Program-made: the position numbers and the translations under genes
In this document: positions 47,411 through 61,900 of the stretch, in pieces
Layout: the number at the start of each line of letters is the position of its first letter
Position numbering within the stretch: position 1 is the first letter of the stretch
Source: Pratylenchus scribneri
Lineage: Eukaryota > Nematoda > Chromadorea > Rhabditida > Pratylenchidae
DNA length: 64,000 nucleotides
Reading direction: 5' to 3'
Assembly: GCA_030063045.1 (NCBI GenBank)
Contig: JAQSEB010000071.1
Span: 496,001 to 560,000, forward strand
Notes under the pieces: generated by a model
The model's input: only the letters and a program-made list of their open reading frames with translations
Told to the model about the DNA's origin: nothing
Database searches by the model: none

Positions 47411-50400
47411 TCAAAAAAATTAAAATTTCTTTATTTTTTTAAATTTTTTGAAATCTAGAAAACAAATTATACTAATCATACATTTGCTGTAGAATCTAAA
47501 TAATTATATATTTTTTGAATAAATAAATTGTATTCATAGGAAAGAAATAGAATACTCCCCTTAGGCTAAAAAAAGTCAATTTTTAAAATTACAATTTTTT
47601 GTAAATATATTCCAATAGAATATACATAAATCCATCAGTATATTACGAATATTCTAATCAAAATAAAAAATATAGTTAAATACAATTAAATTCTTATGAA
47701 TTTTTCTCTTAAGCAAGTAGTTCAAAAAAATTAAAATTTCTTTATTTTTTTAAATTTTTTGAAATCTAGAAAACAATTTATACTAATCATACATTTGCTG
47801 TAGAATCTAAATAATTATATATTTTTTGAATAAATAAATTGTATTCATAGGAAAGAAATAGAATACTCCCTTTAGGCTAAAAAAAGTCAATTTTTAAAAT
47901 TTCAATTTTTTGTAAATATATTCCAATAGAATATACATAAATCCATCAGTATATTAGGAATATTCTAATCAAAATAAAAAATATAGTTAAATACAATTAA
48001 ATTCTTATGAATTTTTCTCTTAAGCAAGTAGTTCAAAAAAATTAAAATTTCTTTATTTTTTTAAATTTTTTGAAATCTAGAAAACAAATTATACTAATCA
48101 TACATTTGCTGTAGAATCTAAATAATTATATATTTTTTGAATAAATAAATTGTATTCATAGGAAAGAAATAGAATACTCCCCTTAGGCTAAAAAAAGTCA
48201 ATTTTTAAAATTTCAATTTTTTGTAAATATATTCCAATAAAATATACATAAATCCATCAGTATATTACGAATATTCTAATCAAAATAAAAAATATAGTTA
48301 AATACAATTAAATTCTTATGAATTTTTCTCTTAAGCAAGTAGTTCAAAAAAATTAAAATTTCTTTATTTTTTTAAATTTTCTGAAATCTAGAAAACAAAT
48401 TATACTAATCATACTGTAGAATCTAAATAATTATATATTTTTTGAATAAATAAATTGTATTCATAGGAAAGAAATAGAATACTCCCCTTAGGCTAAAAAA
48501 AGTCAATTTTTAAAATTTCAATTTTTTGTAAATATATTCCAATAGAATATACATAAATCCATCAGTATATTAGGAATATTCTAATCAAAATAAAAAATAT
48601 AGTTAAATACAATTAAATTCTTATGAATTTTTCTCTTAAGCAAGTAGTTCAAAAAAATTAAAATTTCTTTATTTTTTTAAATTTTTTGAAATCTAGAAAA
48701 CAAATTATACTAATCATACATTTGCTGTAGAATCTAAATAATTATATATTTTTTGAATAAATAAATTGTATTCATAGGAAAGAAATAGAATACTCCCCTT
48801 AGGCTAAAAAAAGTCAATTTTTAAAATTTCAATTTTTTGTAAATATATTCCAATAGAATATACATAAATCCATCAGTATATTACGAATATTCTAATCAAA
48901 ATAAAAAATATAGTTAAATACAATTAAATTCTTATGAATTTTTCTCTTAAGCAAGTAGTTCAAAAAAATTAAAATTTCTTTATTTTTTTAAATTTTCTGA
49001 AATCTAGAATACAAATTGTTCTTATCATACATTTTCTGTAGAATCTAAATAATCATATATTTTTTGAATAAATAAATTGTATTCATAGGAAAGAAATAGA
49101 ATACTCCCCTTAGGCTAAAAAAAAGTCAATTTTTAAAATTTCAATTTTTTGTAAATATATTCCAATAGAATATACATAAATCCATCAGTATATTACGAAT
49201 ATTCTAATCAAAATAAAAAATATAGTTAAATACAATTAAATTTTTATGAATTTTTCTCTTAAGCAAGTCGTTCAAAAAAATTAAAATTTCTTTATTTTTT
49301 TAAATTTTTTGAAATCTAGAAAACAAATTATACTAATCATACATTTGCTGTAGAATCTAAATAATTATATATTTTTTGAATAAATAAATTGTATTCATAG
49401 GAAAGAAATAGAATACTCCCCTTAGGCTAAAAAAGTCAATTTTTAAAATTTCAATTTTTTGTAAATATATTCCTATAGAATATACATAAATCCATCAGTA
49501 TATTACGAATATTCTAATCAAAATAAAAAATATAGTTAAATACAATTAAATTCTTATGAATTTTTCTCTTAAGCAAGTAGTTCAAAAAATTAAAATTTCT
49601 TTATTTTTTTAAATTTTTTGAAATCTAGAAAACAAATTATACTAATCATACATTTGCTGTAGAATCTAAATAATTATATATTTTTTGAATAAATAAATTG
49701 TATTAATAGGAAAGAAATAGAATACTCCCCTTAGGCTAAAAAAAGTCAATTTTTAAAATTTCAATTTTTTGTAAATATATTCCAATAGAATATACATAAA
49801 TCCATCAGTATATTACGAATATTCTGATCAAAATAAAAAATATAGTTAAATACAATTAAATTCTTATGAATTTTTCTCTTAAGCAAGTAGTTCAAAAAAA
49901 TTAAAATTTCTTTATTTTTTTAAATTTTTTGAAATCTAGAAAACAAATTATACTAATCATACATTTGATGTAGAATCTAAATAATCATATATTTTTGAAT
50001 AAATAAATTGTATTCATAGGAAAGAAATAGAATACTCCCCTTAGGCTAAAAAAAGTCAATTTTTAAAATTTCAATTTTTTGTAAATATATTCCAATAGAA
50101 TATACATAAATCCATCAGTATATTACGAATATTCTAATCAAAATAAAAAATATAGTTAAATACAATTAAATTTTTATGAATTTTTCTCTTAAGCAAGTCG
50201 TTCAAAAAAATTAAAATTTCTTTATTTTTTTAAATTTTTTGAAATCTAGAAAACAAATTATACTAATCATACATTTGATGTAGAATCTAAATAATCATAT
50301 ATTTTTGAATAAATAAATTGTATTCATAGGAAAGAAATAGAATACTCCCCTTAGGCTAAAAAAAAGTCAATTTATAAAATTTCAATTTTTTGTAAATATA

Positions 50401-53400
50401 TTCCAATAGAATATACATAAATCCATCAGTATATTACGAATATTCTAATCAAAATAAAAAATATAGTTAAATACAATTAAATTTTTATGAATTTTTCTCT
50501 TAAGCAAGTCGTTCAAAAAAATTAAAATTTCTTTATTTTTTTAAATTTTTTGAAATCTAGAAAACAAATTATACTAATCATACATTTGATGTAGAATCTA
50601 AATAATCATATATTTTTGAATAAATAAATTGTATTCATAGGAAAGAAATAGAATACTCCCCTTAGGCTAAAAAAAGTCAATTTTTAAAATTTCAATTTTT
50701 TGTAAATATATTCCAATAGAATATACATAAATCCATCAGTATATTACGAATATTCTAATCAAAATAAAAAATATAGTTAAATACAATTAAATTTTTATGA
50801 ATTTTTCTCTTAAGCAAGTCGTTCAAAAAAATTAAAATTTCTTTATTTTTTTAAATTTTTTGAAATCTAGAAAACAAATTATACTAATCATACATTTGAT
50901 GTAGAATCTAAATAATCATATATTTTTGAATAAATAAATTGTATTCATAGGAAAGAAATAGAATACTCCCCTTAGGCTAAAAAAAAGTCAATTTATAAAA
51001 TTTCAATTTTTTGTAAATATATTCCAATAGAATATACATAAATCCATCAGTATATTACGAATATTCTAATCAAAATAAAAAATATAGTTAAATACAATTA
51101 AATTTTTATGAATTTTTCTCTTAAGCAAGTCGTTCAAAAAAATTAAAATTTCTTTATTTTTTTAAATTTTTTGAAATCTAGAAAACAAATTATACTAATC
51201 ATACATTTGATGTAGAATCTAAATAATCATATATTTTTGAATAAATAAATTGTATTCATAGGAAAGAAATAGAATACTCCCCTTAGGCTAAAAAAAAGTC
51301 AATTTTTAAAATTTCAATTTTTTGTAAATATATTCCAATAGAATATACATAAATCCATCAGTATATTACGAATATTCTAATCAAAATAAAAAATATAGTT
51401 AAATACAATTAAATTTTTATGAATTTTTCTCTTAAGCAAGTCGTTCAAAAAAATTAAAATTTCTTTATTTTTTTAAATTTTTTGAAATCTAGAAAACAAA
51501 TTATACTAATCATACATTTGCTGTAGAATCTAAATAATTATATATTTTTTGAATAAATAAATTGTATTCATAGGAAAGAAATAGAATACTCCCCTTAGGC
51601 TAAAAAAGTCAATTTTTAAAATTTCAATTTTTTGTAAATATATTCCTATAGAATATACATAAATCCATCAGTATATTACGAATATTCTAATCAAAATAAA
51701 AAATATAGTTAAATACAATTAAATTCTTATGAATTTTTCTCTTAAGCAAGTAGTTCAAAAAATTAAAATTTCTTTATTTTTTTAAATTTTTTGAAATCTA
51801 GAAAACAAATTATACTAATCATACATTTGCTGTAGAATCTAAATAATTATATATTTTTTGAATAAATAAATTGTATTAATAGGAAAGAAATAGAATACTC
51901 CCCTTAGGCTAAAAAAAGTCAATTTTTAAAATTTCAATTTTTTGTAAATATATTCCAATAGAATATACATAAATCCATCAGTATATTACGAATATTCTGA
52001 TCAAAATAAAAAATATAGTTAAATACAATTAAATTCTTATGAATTTTTCTCTTAAGCAAGTAGTTCAAAAAAATTAAAATTTCTTTATTTTTTTAAATTT
52101 TTTGAAATCTAGAAAACAAATTATATTAATCATACATTTGATGTAGAATCTAAATAATCATATATTTTTGAATAAATAAATTGTATTCATAGGAAAGAAA
52201 TAGAATACTCCCCTTAGGCTAAAAAAAAGTCAATTTTTAAAATTTCAATTTTTTGTAAATATATTCCAATAGAATATACATAAATCCATCAGTATATTAC
52301 GAATATTCTAATCAAAATAAAAAATATAGTTAAATACAATTAAATTTTTATGAATTTTTCTCTTAAGCAAGTCGTTCAAAAAAATTAAAATTTCTTTATT
52401 TTTTTAAATTTTTTGAAATCTAGAAAACAAATTATACTAATCATACATTTGCTGTAGAATCTAAATAATTATATATTTTTTGAATAAATAAATTGTATTC
52501 ATAGGAAAGAAATAGAATACTCCCCTTAGGCTAAAAAAGTCAATTTTTAAAATTTCAATTTTTTGTAAATATATTCCAATAGAATATACATAAATCCATC
52601 AGTATATTACGAATATTCTAATCAAAATAAAAAATATAGTTAAATACAATTAAATTCTTATGAATTTTTCTCTTAAGCAAGTAGTTCAAAAAATTAAAAT
52701 TTCTTTATTTTTTTAAATTTTTTGAAATCTAGAAAACAAATTATACTAATCATACATTTGCTGTAGAATCTAAATAATTATATATTTTTTGAATAAATAA
52801 ATTGTATTAATAGGAAAGAAATAGAATACTCCCCTTAGGCTAAAAAAAGTCAATTTTTAAAATTTCAATTTTTTGTAAATATATTCCAATAGAATATACA
52901 TAAATCCATCAGTATATTACGAATATTCTGATCAAAATAAAAAATATAGTTAAATACAATTAAATTTTTATGAATTTTTCTCTTAAGCAAGTAGTACAAA
53001 AAAATTAAAATTTCTTTATTTTTTTAAATTTTCTGAAATCTAGAATACAAATTGTTCTTATCATACATTTTCTGATCTAAATAATCATATATTTTTTGAA
53101 TAAATAAATTGTATTCATAGGAAGGAAATAGAATACTCCTATTAGGCAAAAAAAAGTCAATTTTTAAAATTTCAATTTTTTGTAAATATATTCCAATAGA
53201 ATATACATAAATCCATCAGTATATTACGAATATTCTGATCAAAATAAAAAATATAGTTAAATATAATTAAATTCTTATGAATTTTTCTCTTAAGCAAGTA
53301 GTTCAAAAAAATTAAAATTTCTTTATTTTTTTAAATTTTTTGAAATCTAGAAAACAAATTATACTAATCATACATTTGATGTAGAATCTAAATAATCATA

Positions 53401-53449
53401 TATTTTTGAATAAATAAATTGTATTCATAGGAAAGAAATAGAATACTCC

Positions 53450-55850
53450 TCTTAGGCTAAAAAAAGTCAATTTTTAAAATTTCAATTTTTTGTAAATATA
53501 TTCCAATAGAATATACATAAATCCATCAGTATATTACGAATATTCTAATCAAAATAAAAAATATAGTTAAATACAATTAAATTCTTATGAATTTTTCTCT
53601 TAAGCAAGTAGTTCAAAAAAATTAAAATTTCTTTATTTTTTTAAATTTTTTGAAATCTAGAAAACAAATTATACTAATCATACATTTGCTGTAGAATCTA
53701 AATAATCATATATTTTTGAATAAATAAATTGTATTCATAGGAAAGAAACAGAATATTCCTATTAGGCAAAAAAAAGTCAATTTTTAAATTTCAATTTTTT
53801 GTAAATATATTCCAATAGAATATACATAAATCCATCAGTATATTAGGAATATTCTTATCAAAATAAAAAATATAGTTAAATACAATTAAATTCTTATGAA
53901 TTTTTCTCTTAAGCAAGTAGTTCAAAAAAATTAAAATTTCTTTATTTTTTTAAATTTTTTGAAATCTAGAAAACAAATTATACTAATCATACATTTGCTG
54001 TAGAATCTAAATAATCATATATTTTTGAATAAATAAATTGTATTCATAGGAAAGAAATAGAATACTCCCCTTAGGCTAAAAAAAGTCAATTTTTAAAATT
54101 TCAATTTTTTGTAAATATATTCCAATAGAATATACATAAATCCATCAGTATATTACGAATATTCTAATCAAAATAAAAAATATAGTTAAATACAATTAAA
54201 TTCTTATGAATTTTTCTCTTAAGCAAGTAGTTCAAAAAAATTAAAATTTCTTTATTTTTTTAAATTTTTTGAAATCTAGAAAACAAATTATACTAATCAT
54301 ACATTTGCTGTAGAATCTAAATAATCATATATTTTTGAATAAATAAATTGTATTCATAGGAAAGAAACAGAATATTCCTATTAGGCAAAAAAAAGTCAAT
54401 TTTTAAATTTCAATTTTTTGTAAATATATTCCAATAGAATATACATAAATCCATCAGTATATTAGGAATATTCTTATCAAAATAAAAAATATAGTTAAAT
54501 ACAATTAAATTCTTATGAATTTTTCTCTTAAGCAAGTAGTTCAAAAAAATTAAAATTTCTTTATTTTTTTAAATTTTTTGAAATCTAGAAAACAAATTAT
54601 ACTAATCATACATTTGATGTAGAATCTAAATAATCATATATTTTTGAATAAATAAATTGTATTCATAGGAAAGAAATAGAATACTCCTCTTAGGCTAAAA
54701 AAAGTCAATTTTTAAAATTTCAATTTTTTGTAAATATATTCCAATAGAATATACATAAATCCATCAGTATATTACGAATATTCTAATCAAAATAAAAAAT
54801 ATAGTTAAATACAATTAAATTCTTATGAATTTTTCTCTTAAGCAAGTAGTTCAAAAAAATTAAAATTTCTTTATTTTTTTAAATTTTTTGAAATCTAGAA
54901 AACAAATTATACTAATCATACATTTGCTGTAGAATCTAAATAATCATATATTTTTGAATAAATAAATTGTATTCATAGGAAAGAAACAGAATATTCCTAT
55001 TAGGCAAAAAAAAGTCAATTTTTAAATTTCAATTTTTTGTAAATATATTCCAATAGAATATACATAAATCCATCAGTATATTAGGAATATTCTTATCAAA
55101 ATAAAAAATATAGTTAAATACAATTAAATTCTTATGAATTTTTCTCTTAAGCAAGTAGTTCAAAAAAATTAAAATTTCTTTATTTTTTTAAATTTTTTGA
55201 AATCTAGAAAACAAATTATACTAATCATACATTTGCTGTAGAATCTAAATAATCATATATTTTTGAATAAATAAATTGTATTCATAGGAAAGAAATAGAA
55301 TACTCCTCTTAGGCTAAAAAAAGTCAATTTTTAAAATTTCAATTTTTTGTAAATATATTCCAATAGAATATACATAAATCCATCAGTATATTACGAATAT
55401 TCTAATCAAAATAAAAAATATAGTTAAATACAATTAAATTCTTATGAATTTTTCTCTTAAGCAAGTAGTTCAAAAAAATTAAAATTTCTTTATTTTTTTA
55501 AATTTTTTGAAATCTAGAAAACAAATTATACTAATCATACATTTGCTGTAGAATCTAAATAATCATATATTTTTGAATAAATAAATTGTATTCATAGGAA
55601 AGAAACAGAATATTCCTATTAGGCAAAAAAAAGTCAATTTTTAAATTTCAATTTTTTGTAAATATATTCCAATAGAATATACATAAATCCATCAGTATAT
55701 TAGGAATATTCTTATCAAAATAAAAAATATAGTTAAATACAATTAAATTCATATGAATTTTTCTCTTAAGCAAGTAGTTCAAAAAAATTAAAATTTCTTT
55801 ATTTTTTTAAATTTTTTGAAATCTAGAAAACAAATTATACTAATCATACA
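53450..55850 (+). repeat. Dimeric 619-bp repeat, second cluster of four
   Basis: The ACAGAATATT marker is at 53748, 54367, 54986 and 55605, again exactly 619 bp apart. Each lies 16757 bp from its partner at 36991-38848. The identical copy number and spacing show that the cluster was copied as part of the large duplication and not amplified twice. Confidence 0.92.
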
Positions 55851-58800
55851 TTTGCTGTAGAATCTAAATAATCATATATTTTTGAATAAATAAATTGTAT
55901 TCATAGGAAAGAAATAGAATACTCCCCTTAGGCTAAAAAAAGTCAATTTTTAAAATTTCAATTTTTTGTAAATATATTCCAATAGAATATACATAAATCC
56001 ATCAGTATATTACGAATATTCTAATCAAAATAAAAAATATAGTTAAATACAATTAAATTCTTTTGAATTTTTCTCTTAAGCAAGTAGTTCAAAAAAAATA
56101 AAATTTCTTTATTTTTTTAAATTTTTTGAAATCTAGAAAACAAATTATACTAATCATACATTTGCTGTAGAATCTAAATAATTATATATTTTTTGAATAA
56201 ATAAATTGTATTCATAGGAAAGAAATAGAATACTCCCCTTAGGCTAAAAAAAGTCAATTTTTAAAATTTCAATTTTTTGTAAATATATTCCAATAGAATA
56301 TACATAAATCCATCAGTATATTACGAATATTCTAATCAAAATAAAAAATATAGTTAAATACAATTAAATTCTTATGAAATTTTCTCTTAAGCAAGTAGTT
56401 CAAAAAAATTAAAATTTCTTTATTTTTTTAAATTTTTTGAAATCTAGAAAACAAATTATTCTAATCATACACTTGCTGTAGAATCTAAATAATTATATAT
56501 TTTTTGAATAAATAAATTGTATCCATAGGAAAGAAATAGAATACTCCCCTTAGGCTAAAAAAAGTCAATTTTTAAAATTTCAATTTTTTGTAAATATATT
56601 CCAATAGAATATACATAAATCCATCAGTATATTACGAATATTCTAATCAAAATAAAAAATATAGTTAAATACAATTAAATTCTTTTGAATTTTTCTCTTA
56701 AGCAAGTAGTTCAAAAAAAATAAAATTTCTTTATTTTTTTAAATTTTTTGAAATCTAGAAAACAAATTATACTAATCATACATTTGCTGTAGAATCTAAA
56801 TAATTATATATTTTTTGAATAAATAAATTGTATTCATAGGAAAGAAATAGAATACTCCCCTTAGGCTAAAAAAAGTCAATTTTTAAAATTTCAATTTTTT
56901 GTAAATATATTCCAATAGAATATACATAAATCCATCAGTATATTACGAATATTCTAATCAAAATAAAAAATATAGTTAAATACAATTAAATTCTTATGAA
57001 ATTTTCTCTTAAGCAAGTAGTTCAAAAAAATTAAAATTTCTTTATTTTTTTAAATTTTTTGAAATCTAGAAAACAAATTATTCTAATCATACACTTGCTG
57101 TAGAATCTAAATAATTATATATTTTTTGAATAAATAAATTGTATCCATAGGAAAGAAATAGAATACTCCCCTTAGGCTAAAAAAAGTCAATTTTTAAAAT
57201 TTCAATTTTTTGTAAATATATTCCAATAGAATATACATAAATCCATCAGTATATTACGAATATTCTAATCAAAATAAAAAATATAGTTAAATACAATTAA
57301 ATTCTTATGAATTTTTCTCTTAAGCAAGTAGTTCAAAAAAATTAAAATTTCTTTATTTTTTTAAATTTTTTGAAATCTAGAAAACAAATTATACTAATCA
57401 TACATTTGCTGTAGAATCTAAATAATTATATATTTTTTGAATAAATAAATTGTATTCATAGGAAAAAAATAGAATACTCCCCTTAGGCTAAAAAAAGTCA
57501 ATTTTTAAAATTTCAATTTTTTGTAAATATATTCCAATAGAATATACATAAATCCATCAGTATATTACGAATATTCTAATCAAAATAAAAAATATAGTTA
57601 AATACAATTAAATTCTTATGAATTTTTCTCTTAAGCAAGTAGTTCAAAAAAATTAAAATTTCTTTATTTTTTTAAATTTTTTGAAATCTAGAAAACAAAT
57701 TATACTAATCATACATTTGCTGTAGAATCTAAATAATTATATATTTTTTGAATAAATAAATTGTATTCATAGGAAAGAAATAGAATACTCCCCTTAGGCT
57801 AAAAAAAGTCAATTTTTAAAATTTCAATTTTTTGTAAATATATTCCAATAGAATATACATAAATCCATCAGTATATTACGAATATTCTAATCAAAATAAA
57901 AAATATAGTTAAATACAATTAAATTCTTATGAATTTTTCTCTTAAGCAAGTAGTTCAAAAAAATTAAAATTTCTTTATTTTTTTAAATTTTTTGAAATCT
58001 AGAAAACAAATTATACTAATCATACATTTGCTGTAGAATCTAAATAATTATATATTTTTTGAATAAATAAATTGTATTCATAGGAAAGAAATAGAATACT
58101 CCCCTTAGGCTAAAAAAAGTCAATTTTTAAAATTTCAATTTTTTGTAAATATATTCCAATAGAATATACATAAATCTATCAGTATATTACGAATATTCTA
58201 ATCAAAATAAAAAATATAGTTAAATACAATTAAATTCTTATGAATTTTTCTCTTAAGCAAGTAGTTCAAAAAAATTAAAATTTCTTTATTTTTTTAAATT
58301 TTTTGAAATCTAGAAAACAAATTATACTAATCATACATTTGCTGTAGAATCTAAATAATTATATATTTTTTGAATAAATAAATTGTATTCATAGGAAAGA
58401 AATAGAATACTCCCCTTAGGCTAAAAAAAGTCAATTTTTAAAATTTCAATTTTTTGTAAATATATTCCAATAGAATATACATAAATCCATCAGTATATTA
58501 GGAATATTCTAATCAAAATAAAAAATATAGTTAAATACAATTAAATTCTTATGAATTTTTCTCTTAAGCAAGTAGTTCAAAAAAATTAAAATTTCTTTAT
58601 TTTTTTAAATTTTTTGAAATCTAGAAAACAAATTATACTAATCATACATTTGCTGTAGAATCTAAATAATTATATATTTTTTGAATAAATAAATTGTATT
58701 CATAGGAAAGAAATAGAATACTCCCCTTAGGCTAAAAAAAGTCAATTTTTAAAATTTCAATTTTTTGTAAATATATTCCAATAGAATATACATAAATCCA

Positions 58801-58920
58801 TCAGTATATTAGGAATATTCTAATCAAAATAAAAAAAATATAGTTAAATACAATTAAATTCTTATGAATTTTTCTCTTAAGCAAGTAGTTCAAAAAAATT
58901 AAAATTTCTTTATTTTTTTA

Positions 58921-58940
58921 AATTTTTTACAAATTATACT
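58921..58940 (+). other. 12-bp deletion in a satellite monomer
   Basis: AATTTTTT is followed directly by ACAAATTATAC, and the usual GAAATCTAGAAA is missing. The matching monomer in copy A near 42.2 kb is intact, so the loss happened after the large duplication. Confidence 0.88.
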
Positions 58941-61900
58941 AATCATACATTTGCTGTAGAATCTAAATAATTATATATTTTTTGAATAAATAAATTGTAT
59001 TCATAGGAAAGAAATAGAATACTCCCCTTAGGCTAAAAAAAGTCAATTTTTAAAATTTCAATTTTTTGTAAATATATTCCAATAGAATATACATAAATCC
59101 ATCAGTATATTACGAATATTCTAATCAAAATAAAAAATATAGTTAAATACAATTAAATTCTTATGAATTTTTCTCTTAAGCAAGTAGTTCAAAAAAATTA
59201 AAATTTCTTTATTTTTTTAAATTTTTTGAAATCTAGAAAACAAATTATACTAATCATACTGTAGAATCTAAATAATTATATATTTTTTGAATAAATAAAT
59301 TGTATTCATAGGAAAGAAATAGAATACTCCCCTTAGGCTAAAAAAAGTCAATTTTTAAAATTTCAATTTTTTGTAAATATATTCCAATAGAATATACATA
59401 AATCCATCAGTATATTACGAATATTTTAATCAAAATAAAAAATATAGTTAAATACAATTAAATTCTTATGAATTTTTCTCTTAAGCAAGTAGTTCAAAAA
59501 AATTAAAATTTCTTTATTTTTTTAAATTTTTTGAAATCTAGAAAACAAATTATACTAATCATACATTTGCTGTAGAATCTAAATAATTATATATTTTTTG
59601 AATAAATAAATTGTATTCATAGGAAAGAAATAGAATACTCCCCTTAGGCTAAAAAAAGTCAATTTTTAAAATTTCAATTTTTTGTAAATATATTCCAATA
59701 GAATATACATAAATCCATCAGTATATTAGGAATATTCTAATCAAAATAAAAAATATAGTTAAATACAATTAAATTCTTATGAATTTTTCTCTTAAGCAAG
59801 TAGTTCAAAAAAATTAAAATTTCTTTATTTTTTTAAATTTTTTGAAATCTAGAAAACAAATTATACTAATCATACATTTGCTGTAGAATCTAAATAATTA
59901 TATATTTTTTGAATAAATAAATTGTATTCATAGGAAAGAAATAGAATACTCCCCTTAGGCTAAAAAAAGTCAATTTTTAAAATTTCAATTTTTTGTAAAT
60001 ATATTCCAATAGAATATACATAAATCCATCAGTATATTAGGAATATTCTAATCAAAATAAAAAAAATATAGTTAAATACAATTAAATTCTTATGAATTTT
60101 TCTCTTAAGCAAGTAGTTCAAAAAAATTAAAATTTCTTTATTTTTTTAAATTTTTTGAAATCTAGAAAACAAATTATACTAATCATACATTTGCTGTAGA
60201 ATCTAAATAATTATATATTTTTTGAATAAATAAATTGTATTCATAGGAAAGAAATAGAATACTCCCCTTAGGCTAAAAAAAGTCAATTTTTAAAATTTCA
60301 ATTTTTTGTAAATATATTCCAATAGAATATACATAAATCCATCAGTATATTAGGAATATTCTAATCAAAATAAAAAATATAGTTAAATACAATTAAATTC
60401 TTATGAATTTTTCTCTTAAGCAAGTAGTTCAAAAAAATTAAAATTTCTTTATTTTTTTAAATTTTTTGAAATCTAGAAAACAAATTATACTAATCATACA
60501 TTTGCTGTAGAATCTAAATAATTATATATTTTTTGAATAAATAAATTGTATTCATAGGAAAGAAATAGAATACTCCCCTTAGGCTAAAAAAAGTCAATTT
60601 TTAAAATTTCAATTTTTTGTAAATATATTCCAATAGAATATACATAAATCCATCAGTAGATTAGGAATATTCTAATCAAAATAAAAAAAATAGTTAAATA
60701 CAATTAAATTCTTATGAATTTTTCTCTTAAGCAAGTAGTTCAAAAAAATTAAAATTTCTTTATTTTTTTAAATTTTTTGAAATCTAGAAAACAAATTATA
60801 CTAATCATACATTTGCTGTAGAATCTAAATAATTATATATTTTTTGAATAAATAAATTGTATTCATAGGAAAGAAATAGAATACTCCCCTTAGGCTAAAA
60901 AAAGTCAATTTTTAAAATTTCAATTTTTTGTAAATATATTCCAATAGAATATACATAAATCCATCAGTAGATTAGGAATATTCTAATCAAAATAAAAAAT
61001 ATAGTTAAATACAATTAAATTCTTATGAATTTTTCTCTTAAGCAAGTAGTTCAAAAAAATTAAAATTTCTTTATTTTTTTAAATTTTTTGAAATCTAGAA
61101 AACAAATTATACTAATCATACATTTGCTGTAGAATCTAAATAATTATATATTTTTTGAATAAATAAATTGTATTCATAGGAAAGAAATAGAATACTCCCC
61201 TTAGGCTAAAAAAAGTCAATTTTTAAAATTTCAATTTTTTGTAAATATATTCCAATAGAATATACATAAATCCATCAGTATATTACGAATATTCTAATCA
61301 AAATAAAAAATATAGTTAAATACAATTAAATTCTTATGAATTTTTCTCTTAAGCAAGTAGTTCAAAAAAATTAAAATTTCTTTATTTTTTTAAATTTTTT
61401 GAAATCTAGAAAACAAATTATACTAATCATACATTTGCTGTAGAATCTAAATAATTATATATTTTTTGAATAAATAAATTGTATTCATAGGAAAGAAATA
61501 GAATACTCCCCTTAGGCTAAAAAAAGTCAATTTTTAAAATTTCAATTTTTTGTAAATATATTCCAATAGAATATACATAAATCCATCAGTATATTACGAA
61601 TATTCTAATCAAAATAAAAAATATAGTTAAATACAATTAAATTCTTATGAATTTTTCTCTTAAGCAAGTAGTTCAAAAAAATTAAAATTTCTTTATTTTT
61701 TTAAATTTTTTGAAATCTAGAAAACAAATTATACTAATCATACATTTGCTGTAGAATCTAAATAATTATATATTTTTTGAATAAATAAATTGTATTCATA
61801 GGAAAGAAATAGAATACTCCCCTTAGGCTAAAAAAAGTCAATTTTTAAAATTTCAATTTTTTGTAAATTTATTCCAATAGAATATACATAAATCCATCAG

